Assembly (NCBI RefSeq): GCF_005871205.1
Contig: NZ_SWKM01000013.1
Span: forward strand, 310,001 to 374,000
Source of the DNA: Marinobacter alexandrii
Lineage (GTDB): Bacteria; Pseudomonadota; Gammaproteobacteria; Pseudomonadales; Oleiphilaceae
Length of the DNA stretch: 64,000 nucleotides
Direction: 5' to 3'
Numbering within the stretch: position 1 is the first letter of the stretch; every line of letters begins with the position of its first letter. Below are positions 54,693-63,546 of this stretch, piece after piece. Position numbers and translations under genes: made by a program. The notes beneath the pieces are model-generated. The model did not search any database, was not told the origin of the DNA, and saw nothing but the letters and a program-made list of their open reading frames with translations.

Positions 54693-55913
54693 TCAGGAAC
54701 CCCGATTCTTATATTTAGCCAACTCAAGACGAGCCACCATAGCCCGATGCACCTCATCCGGCCCATCCGCCAACCGCAGAACCCGAGCGTAAGCAAACAA
54801 CTGAGTCAGCGGGAAATCATCATCGCTGACACCGGCGCCACCGTGGATCTGAATAGCCTGATCAACAATAGTCTGCAGCATCGCCGGAATCACCGCCTTG
54901 ATCATGGAAACCTCCTGCAGTGCACCGCCAATACCCTTGGTATCCAGCGCCCAGGCGCATTTCAGAGTCAGCAGACGCGCCTGCTCAATGGACATACGGG
55001 CATTCGCTATGATGTCCGGGTTACCGCCCAGCTTGGCAATCGGCCGGCCAAACGCCTCACGGCTGGTAGCGCGTTTGATCAACAGCTCCAGCGTACGCTC
55101 GGCGGCACCGATGGCACGCATGCAGTGGTGCACCCGGCCTGGCCCCAAACGGCCCTGGGCAATCTCAAAACCACGACCTGGGCCGGCAATAAAGGCACTC
55201 TTGGGCAGGCGCACGTTATCGAACACCACCTCACCATGGCCATAAGGTTCATCATACTCGCCAAAAACCGGAAGCATACGTTCAATGCGAACCCCCGGTG
55301 TATCCAGCGGCACCAGCACCATGGAGTGACGACGGTGCTTCTGGGCATCCGGGTCAGTCATGCCCATAAAGATGGCGACCTTGCAGTCCGGGTGACCAAT
55401 ACCAGTGCTCCACCACTTACGGCCGTTGAGCACTACCTCATCACCCTCCACCACAGCGGTGGCTTCCATGTTGGTGGCATCAGAGGACGCCACAGCCGGC
55501 TCCGTCATACAGAACGCTGACCGAATCTCGCCGCTCATCAGGCGCGGCAGCCACTCCGCTTTCTGTTCCTCGGACCCGTAATGGATCAGCACTTCCATGT
55601 TGCCGGTATCCGGCGCGTTGCAGTTGAAGATCTCCGGGGCAATAAAGCTGCGGCCGGTTTCCTCAGCAATCAGGGCGTAGTCGGAGTTGAGCAGGCCACA
55701 GCCATGCTTCTCGTCCGGGAAGAACATGTTCCACAGACCCTGGGCCTTGGCCTTCTCCTTCAACTCCTTGATGATCGGGAGAACCACCCAGCGGTTGTCC
55801 TGGGACGCCAGCTCCTTGTGGTACTGCGCCTCAATGGGAAAAATCTCGTCGGCCATAAACGCCTTCACGCGCTTGAGATAATCCTGGCCTCTCTCGGAAA
55901 TATTGAAATCCAT
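54693..55913 (-). CDS. Acyl-CoA dehydrogenase (ACAD11-like)
   Basis: This is a 406-residue acyl-CoA dehydrogenase with the FAD/substrate segment SAFCMTEPAVASSDATNM, the GRKWWSTG stretch and the C-terminal QIHGGAGVSDDDFPLTQLFAYARVLRLADGPDEVHR. The last is typical of the ACAD10/11 branch. It lies upstream of the phosphotransferase in the operon and may form a two-step route with it. A LysR gene is divergent upstream. Confidence 0.92.
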   Translation of the reverse strand: MDFNISERGQDYLKRVKAFMADEIFPIEAQYHKELASQDNRWVVLPIIKELKEKAKAQGLWNMFFPDEKHGCGLLNSDYALIAEETGRSFIAPEIFNCNAPDTGNMEVLIHYGSEEQKAEWLPRLMSGEIRSAFCMTEPAVASSDATNMEATAVVEGDEVVLNGRKWWSTGIGHPDCKVAIFMGMTDPDAQKHRRHSMVLVPLDTPGVRIERMLPVFGEYDEPYGHGEVVFDNVRLPKSAFIAGPGRGFEIAQGRLGPGRVHHCMRAIGAAERTLELLIKRATSREAFGRPIAKLGGNPDIIANARMSIEQARLLTLKCAWALDTKGIGGALQEVSMIKAVIPAMLQTIVDQAIQIHGGAGVSDDDFPLTQLFAYARVLRLADGPDEVHRAMVARLELAKYKNRGS

Positions 55914-56058
55914 CGCCCTATCCTCGCTGAAATCCTGACGGCTGGTGCATTGAATTGATCACGATGAAGCCAGTCTAGGATCGCTCAAACTATTACGCGA
56001 CTGAATTATTCTTATCCTTTATCATTACTCAAACTTATTCAGAGACACGGATTTCGAC
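55914..56058. promoter_or_regulatory. Divergent control region of the acyl-CoA operon and its LysR gene
   Basis: This gap of 145 bases separates the acyl-CoA dehydrogenase operon from the LysR gene. It is AT-rich near 55985-56045 and should carry the promoters and LysR operator. No specific site can be fixed by eye. Confidence 0.45.
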
Positions 56059-56952
56059 ATGGCCTTGAATCGCCTCGACCTGAACCTCCTACACGTCTTC
56101 GACACCATCTACCGCGAAGGCAGCCTCACCCGCGCGGCCCGGGCCCTGCACCTGACCCAGCCGGCGGTCAGCCACTCCCTGTCACGGCTCCGAGACCATT
56201 TCGATGACCCTCTGTTCACCCGACAGGGCAACCAGATGGTGCCCACACCCCTGGCCCGTCGGTTCCTGGAGTCCATGCGGCCCGGCCTTAACCAGATACA
56301 GGGCGCGGTAAACCAGTTTCACGCCTTTGATCCCGCCAGCCAGCGCAAAACCTACTCGCTGGGGCTGCGGGATATTCTTGAATCCACCTTTCTACCGCAG
56401 TTGATGAAACGCCTGGTGCCCTACCCCGAGCTGGAGATTGTCAGTCAACGGATTCCCCGGCGGGACATGGAAACCCAGCTGGCAGCCGGGAAACTGGATT
56501 TTGCAGTGGATGTGCTGCTGCCGGTCAGCAACCAGACATCGCACCAGCTGCTGCGGCGGGACCGGTTAGTGCTGGTTGCCCGGAGCGACCATCCTTTAAC
56601 CGGGGGCAAGTTGACGATGGAGGAGTATCTGAAGGCGAAGCACGTTCTGGTGTCGTCGAGAACGGAAGGACCAGGCATTGAGGATTTTGAGCTTTCGCGC
56701 CTGGGGGTGCAGCGGGATATTCGCTTACGTTGCCAGCATTATTTCGCGGCTTGCCGGGTGGCTGAGGAAACCGACCTGCTTCTGACCATGCCCGAAACCT
56801 ACGCCCGGATTATTGCCGAGCGGGCCAGCTTGACCCTGATGGATCCGCCGACGGAATTGCCGTCGATTGATGTGCATCTGTACTGGCACAAGGCCTATGA
56901 AAAGGAGCCGGCTCTAATCTGGTTCCGGGAGCAGCTTCACTTGATATCGTGA
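56059..56952 (+). CDS. LysR family transcriptional regulator
   Basis: This is a 297-residue LysR-type regulator with the helix-turn-helix at about 3-60 (LNLLHVFDTIYREGSLTRAA and SLTRAARALHLTQPAVSHS) and an effector domain after residue 90. It probably controls the divergent acyl-CoA dehydrogenase operon. The effector could be an acyl-CoA or hydroxy acid. Confidence 0.9.
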   Translation: MALNRLDLNLLHVFDTIYREGSLTRAARALHLTQPAVSHSLSRLRDHFDDPLFTRQGNQMVPTPLARRFLESMRPGLNQIQGAVNQFHAFDPASQRKTYSLGLRDILESTFLPQLMKRLVPYPELEIVSQRIPRRDMETQLAAGKLDFAVDVLLPVSNQTSHQLLRRDRLVLVARSDHPLTGGKLTMEEYLKAKHVLVSSRTEGPGIEDFELSRLGVQRDIRLRCQHYFAACRVAEETDLLLTMPETYARIIAERASLTLMDPPTELPSIDVHLYWHKAYEKEPALIWFREQLHLIS

Positions 56953-57087
56953 CGTCAGTCGCTACACCCGTGTCGCCATTGTTCGCTTTAACGACGCTTT
57001 CTTTAAAATCCGGGACTCTCGCCTAGTTTAACGTGTTTGAAAACGTGGGCGTCTGCCGATTACAACTCACAATAAGAGGGCTCCGCT

Positions 57088-57732
57088 GTGGAAATCCTTG
57101 ATTTCATCATGACCAACCTGGACCTGCTGGGAAGGCTTACCCTGGAGCACATCGGGTTGGTGGCCGTTGCTGTCGGACTGGCAACGCTGATGGGTGTTCC
57201 TATTGGTATCGCCATAACCCAGAACGAACAAGTAGCAACAGTTGTGCTTTATGTCGCCTCAATTCTGATTACTATTCCTTCAATTGCTCTGTTCGGGATC
57301 ATGATTCCGATCTTGTCCACCATCGGCCATGGTATCGGTTACCTGCCTGCCGTTATTGCAGTACTGCTTTATTCTCAGCTCCCGATCATCCGTAATACCT
57401 ATACAGCCATTCACAACGTGAATCCGGGCCTTCGGGAGGCAGCACGGGGTATCGGCATGACCAACGTCCAGCGACTGCGCAAGGTGGAAATACCGCTGTC
57501 TGTACCAGTGATCATGGCGGGTGTACGAACCGCCGTGGTCATGAACATCGGCGTGATGGCCATAGCGGCCTACATTGGTGCCGGTGGACTGGGAGTCCTG
57601 ATCAGTCGGGGGATTTCCCAGAGTGACCCCCGCCAGTTGGTGGTCGGTGCGATTGCAGTCAGCCTGTTGGCAATTATCGCAGATCGATCCCTGCTGTCAC
57701 TGCAGCGCAAACTGACCCCAAGGGGCCTCTGA
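57088..57732 (+). CDS. Quaternary-amine ABC transporter permease (OpuCB-like)
   Basis: This is an inner-membrane permease of 214 residues with about five helices. The loop EAARGIGMTNVQRLRKVEIPLSVPVIMAG is the ATPase-contact motif of glycine betaine/choline permeases. It starts with GTG after AAGAGGG. It is the first gene of a four-gene importer set. Confidence 0.9.
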   Translation: MEILDFIMTNLDLLGRLTLEHIGLVAVAVGLATLMGVPIGIAITQNEQVATVVLYVASILITIPSIALFGIMIPILSTIGHGIGYLPAVIAVLLYSQLPIIRNTYTAIHNVNPGLREAARGIGMTNVQRLRKVEIPLSVPVIMAGVRTAVVMNIGVMAIAAYIGAGGLGVLISRGISQSDPRQLVVGAIAVSLLAIIADRSLLSLQRKLTPRGL

Positions 57733-57765
57733 CTTTTCGAGAAAACAACAACCGGGACGCGGACT

Positions 57766-58929
57766 ATGATTACACTCGACAACCTGACCAAAATCTTTGA
57801 CACCGAGCGCGGTGTGGTGACTGCCGCCGACCATATCAACATGGAGGTTCCGCAGGGTGAAATCTGCGTTCTACTCGGTCCCTCTGGTTGTGGCAAAACA
57901 ACCACTTTGAAAATGGTAAACCGGATTATCACACCGACCTCTGGACGCATCATGATTGACGGCCAGGACACCACTGATCAGGATACCGTTTCTCTGCGCA
58001 GGAACATCGGCTACGTTATCCAGCAGATTGGTCTGTTCCCGAACATGACCATCGAGGAAAACATTTCGATCGTGCCGAAGTTAATCGGTTGGGATAAAAG
58101 CCGCTACCTGAAGCGCGCTTCGGAACTGCTGGAAATGGTCGCTCTAGACCCCGCTATTTTCCTGAAACGGTATCCGAATGAGCTATCCGGCGGCCAACAA
58201 CAGAGAGTCGGCGTGATTCGCGCACTGGCAGCAGATCCCCCAGTCATGCTAATGGACGAACCCTTCGGCGCGATAGACCCTATAAACCGGGAAGTCATCC
58301 AGGATGAGTTCCTGAAACTGCACAGGGAATTGAAGAAGACCATCATGTTCGTGAGTCACGACATTGATGAGGCCGTAAAAATGGCAGATCGCATCGCCAT
58401 ATTCAAAGACGGCAAGCTGATTCAGTACGACACTCCTGATGACTTGCTCTCCCATCCAATCAACGATTTTGTAAAAGGCTTCGTCGGACGCGATCGAGCA
58501 CTAAAGCGCCTACAACTGGTAACCGTTGCCGAAGTGCTGGAGAGCGAGTCCAGTGTTGTAACCGCAGACGACTCACTGGCAACTGCGCTTCAGAGAATGG
58601 ACGCAGCCGGATACGAACGTGCCATTATTCTGGTAGACGGTAATAAAAGGCCGGTGGGTTACGTATCACGCAGCGTGGCCACTACGACCAATGGAAACTG
58701 CGGCAAGCACAGTTTCAATTTGCGCACCGTCGTCCGCCCCGAGGACGATCTACGAACGGTCGCCTCAAAAATGTTCACTCATGATGCCACATGGCTGCCC
58801 TGTGTCTCCGAGCACGGAAAACTGATGGGCACAGTGACCCAACGGGGGATCACCCATCACCTGGGTGCCACTTACAAGACATCCCGGGTGGAAGGACACG
58901 ACCTGCAACACATGCGGGTGGCGACATGA
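57766..58929 (+). CDS. Quaternary-amine ABC transporter ATPase with CBS domains (OpuCA-like)
   Basis: This is a 387-residue ABC ATPase with Walker A LLGPSGCGKTT, signature ELSGGQQQRVGVIRA and Walker B VMLMDEPFGAID. A pair of CBS domains follows (about 255-370), as in OpuCA and OpuAA, where they sense ionic strength or c-di-AMP-type signals. It overlaps the next permease start by 4 bases (ATGA). Confidence 0.93.
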   Translation: MITLDNLTKIFDTERGVVTAADHINMEVPQGEICVLLGPSGCGKTTTLKMVNRIITPTSGRIMIDGQDTTDQDTVSLRRNIGYVIQQIGLFPNMTIEENISIVPKLIGWDKSRYLKRASELLEMVALDPAIFLKRYPNELSGGQQQRVGVIRALAADPPVMLMDEPFGAIDPINREVIQDEFLKLHRELKKTIMFVSHDIDEAVKMADRIAIFKDGKLIQYDTPDDLLSHPINDFVKGFVGRDRALKRLQLVTVAEVLESESSVVTADDSLATALQRMDAAGYERAIILVDGNKRPVGYVSRSVATTTNGNCGKHSFNLRTVVRPEDDLRTVASKMFTHDATWLPCVSEHGKLMGTVTQRGITHHLGATYKTSRVEGHDLQHMRVAT

Positions 58930-59657
58930 AAAAAATCAAACAGTCCCGTTTCTTTCAGTTACCGGTTCTGATTGGTGCTCTTCTATTGGGAGTATTCCTC
59001 CAGCGTTCCGGCCTGATCGACGGCATGTTGTTCTATTGGGAAGACATTGTCTATCTCACAAAACAGCACATCCAACTAACGGTTATCTCCGGTACTCTGG
59101 CGATTGTCGTGGGTATACCACTGGGGATCCTCCTGAGCCGCCCACGCTTCATAAAAATATCCGAGTGGGCGATGCAAGGTCTCAACATAGGCACCACGAT
59201 CCCGACGCTAGCGATACTGGCGTTGTCTATGAGCCTGCTGGGAATCGGATTTTTGCCATCGGTTTTCGGGCTGTTTATCGCGTCCCTGCTACCGATTGTC
59301 CGCAACACCTATACAGGTCTCCTTGGCGTTCCAGCACACTTAAAGGAATCTGCTTCGGGCATTGGAATGTCGCCCGGCCAGATGCTGCTGAGCGTTGAAG
59401 TTCCTAACGCTGCCTATGTGATTTTTGCCGGAATCCGGACGGCCCTGGCAATTAACGTGGGCACCGTGCCGCTGGCCTTCCTGATTGGGGGCGGCGGTCT
59501 GGGCGAGCTGATATTCACGGGCATCGACCTCTTTGACACCGAAATGATGCTGGCAGGCGCACTGATGACCGCGTTGCTTGCCATCACTGTGGACATCCTG
59601 GTGGCTGCCTGCACCTACCTGATGGTCCCCCGCGGGGTGAATCCATCCCGCGCCTAA
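58926..59657 (+). CDS. Quaternary-amine ABC transporter permease (OpuCD-like)
   Basis: This is a second permease of about 243 residues. It has an N-terminal helix (FQLPVLIGALLLGVFLQ) and the EAA-like loop KESASGIGMSPGQMLLSVEVPNA. The ATG at 58926 overlaps the ATPase stop by 4 bases; a longer frame from 58791 lies wholly inside the ATPase gene and is not used. Together with the first permease it forms the membrane pair. Confidence 0.9.
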   Translation: MKKIKQSRFFQLPVLIGALLLGVFLQRSGLIDGMLFYWEDIVYLTKQHIQLTVISGTLAIVVGIPLGILLSRPRFIKISEWAMQGLNIGTTIPTLAILALSMSLLGIGFLPSVFGLFIASLLPIVRNTYTGLLGVPAHLKESASGIGMSPGQMLLSVEVPNAAYVIFAGIRTALAINVGTVPLAFLIGGGGLGELIFTGIDLFDTEMMLAGALMTALLAITVDILVAACTYLMVPRGVNPSRA

Positions 59658-59725
59658 CGATGTAACGAACCGGCCACTCCGGGTGGAGCGGCCAAAAAAC
59701 AAGAAATCACGTGGAGTACTGAAAC

Positions 59726-60616
59726 ATGATAACCCTCAAGAAACTCGCCTCCGTAGCGACCCTCGCCGTCGCCATGACATTCAGTGGTGTGGCAGCCGCA
59801 GAAACCATCGTGGTCGGTGGCAAGAACTTCACCGAACAGCAACTGCTAACTTCCATGACTGCCCAATACCTTCGCGGCAAAGGCTATGACGTCGACAATC
59901 GCGCAGGCATGGGAAGCGCCGTAGTCCGTTCCGCCCAGGAGAATGGCCAGGTGGACGTCTACTGGGAATACACCGGCACAGGATTGATCGTCTATAACAA
60001 AGTTAAAGAAAAGCTCGGACGTCAGGAAGGTTATGAAAAGGTACGCGAACTGGACATGGAGAAAGGCCTGGTCTGGCTTAACCCATCTGACGCCAACAAT
60101 ACATACGCACTGGCAATGCAGGCGTCAGAAGCGAAGGCCATGGGTATCGAAACATTGAGCGATATGGCTGCGGCCGTGAACGGCGGCAAGGAGCTCGTCC
60201 TTGCCAGCAATGCCGAGTGGTATGCCCGCGAAGATGGCTTCCGCCCATTCGCCAAAGCCTACGGTTTCAAGTTGCCACGTAACCAGATCAAGCGCATGGA
60301 CTCTGGCCTGACCTACACCGCACTGAAAGAAGGTGAAGTGGATCTGGCGCTCGTGTTTGCCACTGACGGCCGCATCCCCGCCTTTGATTTCGTCCTCCTG
60401 AAGGATGACCGGAACTTCTTCCCGGACTACGCCATCACTCCGGTTATTCGTCAGGACACACTGGACAATAACCCAGGTCTGGATGAACAGCTCAACGTCC
60501 TCTCCGGCCTTCTGGACAATGAAGTAATGTCTCGCCTGAATGCCCAGATCGACGTCGAGAAAGAGGACATCGAGAAAGTGGCCCGTCGCTTCCTGGAGCA
60601 AAACGACCTGATCTGA
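59726..60616 (+). CDS. Quaternary-amine substrate-binding protein (OsmF/OpuCC-like)
   Basis: This is a 296-residue exported binding protein. The signal peptide ends in GVAAAETIVVGG; the mature start VVGGKNFTEQQLLTSMTAQYL and the aromatic-box segment VDVYWEYTGTGLIVYNKV are typical of glycine betaine/choline-type binding proteins. It lacks a lipobox, so it is a soluble periplasmic protein. A terminator follows the stop. Confidence 0.92.
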   Translation: MITLKKLASVATLAVAMTFSGVAAAETIVVGGKNFTEQQLLTSMTAQYLRGKGYDVDNRAGMGSAVVRSAQENGQVDVYWEYTGTGLIVYNKVKEKLGRQEGYEKVRELDMEKGLVWLNPSDANNTYALAMQASEAKAMGIETLSDMAAAVNGGKELVLASNAEWYAREDGFRPFAKAYGFKLPRNQIKRMDSGLTYTALKEGEVDLALVFATDGRIPAFDFVLLKDDRNFFPDYAITPVIRQDTLDNNPGLDEQLNVLSGLLDNEVMSRLNAQIDVEKEDIEKVARRFLEQNDLI

Positions 60617-60631
60617 TCCACAATGGTACAG

Positions 60632-60666
60632 AGCCCTGTGGTCCCTTCCGGGCACACAGGGCTTTT
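60632..60666 (+). terminator. Intrinsic terminator after the binding-protein gene
   Basis: A 9-bp stem (AGCCCTGTG with CACAGGGCT) with a GC-rich 14-base loop runs into TTTT. It ends the importer operon before the nitrilase gene. Confidence 0.75.
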
Positions 60667-60695
60667 CCTGTTAAAATACCTGCCGGAATGCCGTC

Positions 60696-61529
60696 ATGAT
60701 CACCAACCTCAATGTAGCCGTCGCCCAGATCAACTGTGAGTTGCTGAATGTTGCATCAAATCTCGAACGGCATCGCGAATACGCCGAGAAGGCCCGGCTG
60801 AATGGCGCGGAACTGTTACTGTTTCCCGAATTATCCCTGACAGGCTATCAGGTGGGCCGTGACGCCCCAACCGTTGCCATGCGCCGCGATGATCCGGCCC
60901 TGCTCAGCCTCGCCAGGCAAGCGCGAGATATTACTCTTGTGGTCGGCTTTGTGGAGCGAGCAAGAGCAGGCGAACTCTACAACGCCATGGCTTACCTGAG
61001 GGACGGCGAGGTTATCCACGTCCATCGCAAAATCAACCTGCCAACCTATGGCGGCCTTGAAGAAGGCAAGTGGTTTCATTCCGGCGGCCAGATCGGCAAC
61101 GTGGAAATTCGCCGGCACTGGGAGTCGGGCTGCCTGATCTGTGCAGACCTCTGGAACCCCGCTCTCACCCATTGTGCCTTCCTGAAACAACCAGAGCTGA
61201 TGCTCGCACCGATTAATTCAGCGTCGGGTGTCGTCAGCGAAAACTTCTCAAATGAGGACAACTGGAAAACCAATGTCAGTTTTTACTCGATGATCTACGG
61301 GACGCCCGTAGTTATGGCCAATCGCCATGGTCACGAGAAAGACCTCTGGTTCTGGGGTGGCAGCTGCATTCTCGGCCCAAAAGGCGAAATTCTGGCAGCC
61401 GCAGACAACCGCGAATGCATCATTCAAGCGGAACTGAACCAGGAGGACATCGATCGCGCACGCTTCGAAATGCCCACGGTACGAGACTCCAACACCCGAC
61501 TGATCCGACGCTTGCTGGAAGATCATTAA
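60696..61529 (+). CDS. Carbon-nitrogen hydrolase (nitrilase superfamily)
   Basis: This is a 277-residue amidase with triad Glu in LLFPELSLTG, Lys in HRKINLPTYG and Cys in CLICADLWNP. The substrate is unknown: omega-amidase, ureidopropionase and nitrilase-type roles are all possible. Its place next to an importer and a GlxA regulator suggests a nitrogen compound taken up by that transporter. Confidence 0.9.
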   Translation: MITNLNVAVAQINCELLNVASNLERHREYAEKARLNGAELLLFPELSLTGYQVGRDAPTVAMRRDDPALLSLARQARDITLVVGFVERARAGELYNAMAYLRDGEVIHVHRKINLPTYGGLEEGKWFHSGGQIGNVEIRRHWESGCLICADLWNPALTHCAFLKQPELMLAPINSASGVVSENFSNEDNWKTNVSFYSMIYGTPVVMANRHGHEKDLWFWGGSCILGPKGEILAAADNRECIIQAELNQEDIDRARFEMPTVRDSNTRLIRRLLEDH

Positions 61530-61543
61530 TGCACTCAGGCCAG

Positions 61544-61567
61544 AAAAAAGGGCGGCCGTAGCCGCCC
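61544..61567 (-). terminator. Intrinsic terminator of the amidohydrolase gene
   Basis: On the minus strand a GGGCGGC/GCCGCCC stem with a TACG-type loop is followed by a T-tract, just after the amidohydrolase stop. Confidence 0.8.
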
Positions 61568-61587
61568 GGAAATCCCGCTTGTTAGCG

Positions 61588-62475
61588 TCAGTCGTCAAAG
61601 CCGTATAAACGGGAAGGATTGGACACCAGGATTCGATGACGGGTGTCCGGATCCGGCACCCATACAGCAAGGTCGTCCAGAAGGTCAGTGTCATCCGGCA
61701 TTTGCCCCTGGAAATGGGGATGAGGCCAGTCGGAACCCCACACACAGCGATCGGCATTGGCGGCCACCAGCGCACTGGCCACAGCGGTTACGTCCGGATA
61801 AGGGAATGCTTGCTCCACCGTTATCCGATAGCTGCCAGAGAGCTTTACCCAAGCCCGATTTTCGGTAAGCAGTTTAAGCAGCTTCCGAAACCCGGGATTG
61901 TCAGTTCCCAGGGCAGTAGGCATATGCCCCATGTGGTCAAAAACCACTGGCACGGGCAAATCGGCGACCCGGTCCATAATGTCGTCACAGTCCGCGACAT
62001 TGATCAGGAACTGGAGGTGCCAGCCCAGACCGGCAATGCGGCCCGCCAGCTTCAGCACATCGTTCCACTGCAGACCACCTCGGAACAGAAGGTTCATGCG
62101 TATACCACGAAACCCTGCTTCGTGGAGTTCTTGGAGCTCATCACTTCCGATTTCCGGATCGACGACACACACACCGCGATAATCATGTCCATTCGCGTTC
62201 AGTTGATGAAGCGCGTTCAGGTGCAAGCTGTTATCGGTGCCGTAGACACTGGGCTGCACCAGAACGCCTCGCTCGAAACCCAGCGTTCGGTGAAGCTCCA
62301 GATACTGCTCCAGGGTAGCCTCGGGCGGCGTATAGGTACGGTTAGGCGTAAATGGATAGAGCTCATGACCAGAGAAAACGTGGGCATGGGTATCACAGCT
62401 CTTCGCCGGAAGGGCCACTGCAGGACTCCGCATCGGGGTGCGAGCAGCTTCACAAGAGGGGATATCGGGAGGCAT
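61588..62475 (-). CDS. TIM-barrel amidohydrolase (2-pyrone-4,6-dicarboxylate hydrolase-like)
   Basis: This is a 295-residue amidohydrolase-2 family protein. The first metal-type motif is CDTHAHVFSG, and further strands carry VVFDHMGHMPT and CVWGSDWPHPHF, the hallmark of this branch. Related enzymes open lactones (pyrone dicarboxylate, sugar lactones). It faces the nitrilase gene across a terminator. Its substrate is unknown. Confidence 0.88.
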   Translation of the reverse strand: MPPDIPSCEAARTPMRSPAVALPAKSCDTHAHVFSGHELYPFTPNRTYTPPEATLEQYLELHRTLGFERGVLVQPSVYGTDNSLHLNALHQLNANGHDYRGVCVVDPEIGSDELQELHEAGFRGIRMNLLFRGGLQWNDVLKLAGRIAGLGWHLQFLINVADCDDIMDRVADLPVPVVFDHMGHMPTALGTDNPGFRKLLKLLTENRAWVKLSGSYRITVEQAFPYPDVTAVASALVAANADRCVWGSDWPHPHFQGQMPDDTDLLDDLAVWVPDPDTRHRILVSNPSRLYGFDD

Positions 62476-62527
62476 ATTCAGTCACTCAAAGCGGAAGCGG
62501 CGGCCACTGGCCGCCGCAAGAGAGCTA

Positions 62528-63418
62528 TCAAAACGTGGAAGTCATCCAATCGGCGAGCTTCCCCGCGAAGGCCTGGAACTTTGGATCATCGTCCAGCATC
62601 CACTCGGTGTGTCCACCACCCTCAAGTAGGAACAGTTCCTTCGGGCCAGGATAACGGGCATACAGTGAACGGGCTTCGGTCACCGGGTGCAGATCGTTAT
62701 CTGCGCCGTGGGCGATCAACAAAGGAATCTGCGCAAACCGATCGTCCAGGTGCGCTTCCGGGCAGAAGCTGATCAGTGAGTCCGCGAAATCAAACGTGGA
62801 GGTTACGCCATAGCCCGGCGCCTTGACGAGCTCAGTGAAGACATATTCACGGCTAACCGGGTCGAGCGGGTAGATTTCGAACGGGTCGATACCTTTTGGT
62901 TCGCCGCCATTGGCCAGACGGACACGTTCGGCTGCCATGAAGGCACGGAACTGCTTCCAACCAAGTTCGCCGCGCAGTGCTTTCTGCACGCGCACCGCAT
63001 CAAAGAAGCCGTTCATGGCGATCAGTCCGTCTACCTGATCTTCGCAGATACGGAACGCATCCAGCACCAGGCCGCCACCCATACCCCATCCAGCAAGGAC
63101 GACTTTGCGTTTTTCTTCCCGAGCGCGCTCGGCAACCACCGCCACCGCATTGGCGATATCACGAACCTGCTCTTCGATAAGAACTCGCTCGCGCTTGCCT
63201 TCGGATTCGCCAAAGCCACGGTAGTCGAACCCGAAAACTGTGAAGCCCCTGTTGGTCAGGAAGCGAGCATAACGCTCGGGATGAATATTTTTCTGTCCGG
63301 TGAAGCCAGAGCAGACGATGACGATGGGCAAATCCTGATCGTCTTTCTCGGGATTGGTGAAGAAAGCGCCGTCGAGGGTCAACTGGTCACTCTGAAATTT
63401 CACTTTTTGTTCAATCAT
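62528..63418 (-). CDS. Alpha/beta hydrolase-fold protein lacking the nucleophile serine
   Basis: This is an alpha/beta hydrolase of 296 residues. The elbow motif reads AGWGMGGG: the usual GxSxG has Gly at the nucleophile position (residue 112). The acid (AHGADNDLHP) and His (GGGHTEWML) are still present. It might be a non-catalytic or altered member. The ATG at 63418 follows AGGAA; the frame reaches 63469. It is divergent from the GlxA-type regulator gene. Confidence 0.85.
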   Translation of the reverse strand: MIEQKVKFQSDQLTLDGAFFTNPEKDDQDLPIVIVCSGFTGQKNIHPERYARFLTNRGFTVFGFDYRGFGESEGKRERVLIEEQVRDIANAVAVVAERAREEKRKVVLAGWGMGGGLVLDAFRICEDQVDGLIAMNGFFDAVRVQKALRGELGWKQFRAFMAAERVRLANGGEPKGIDPFEIYPLDPVSREYVFTELVKAPGYGVTSTFDFADSLISFCPEAHLDDRFAQIPLLIAHGADNDLHPVTEARSLYARYPGPKELFLLEGGGHTEWMLDDDPKFQAFAGKLADWMTSTF

Positions 63419-63546
63419 GTCGGGTTCCTGCCAATGGGCGTTGTTGTTTACGACTACGGCTCCCATCATCAGAAAATCCCGATCGACAAAAATTTAAAAA
63501 AACGCCATCATGGGTTAAAAAAACGACATTCAGTTCAGGCGACTCA

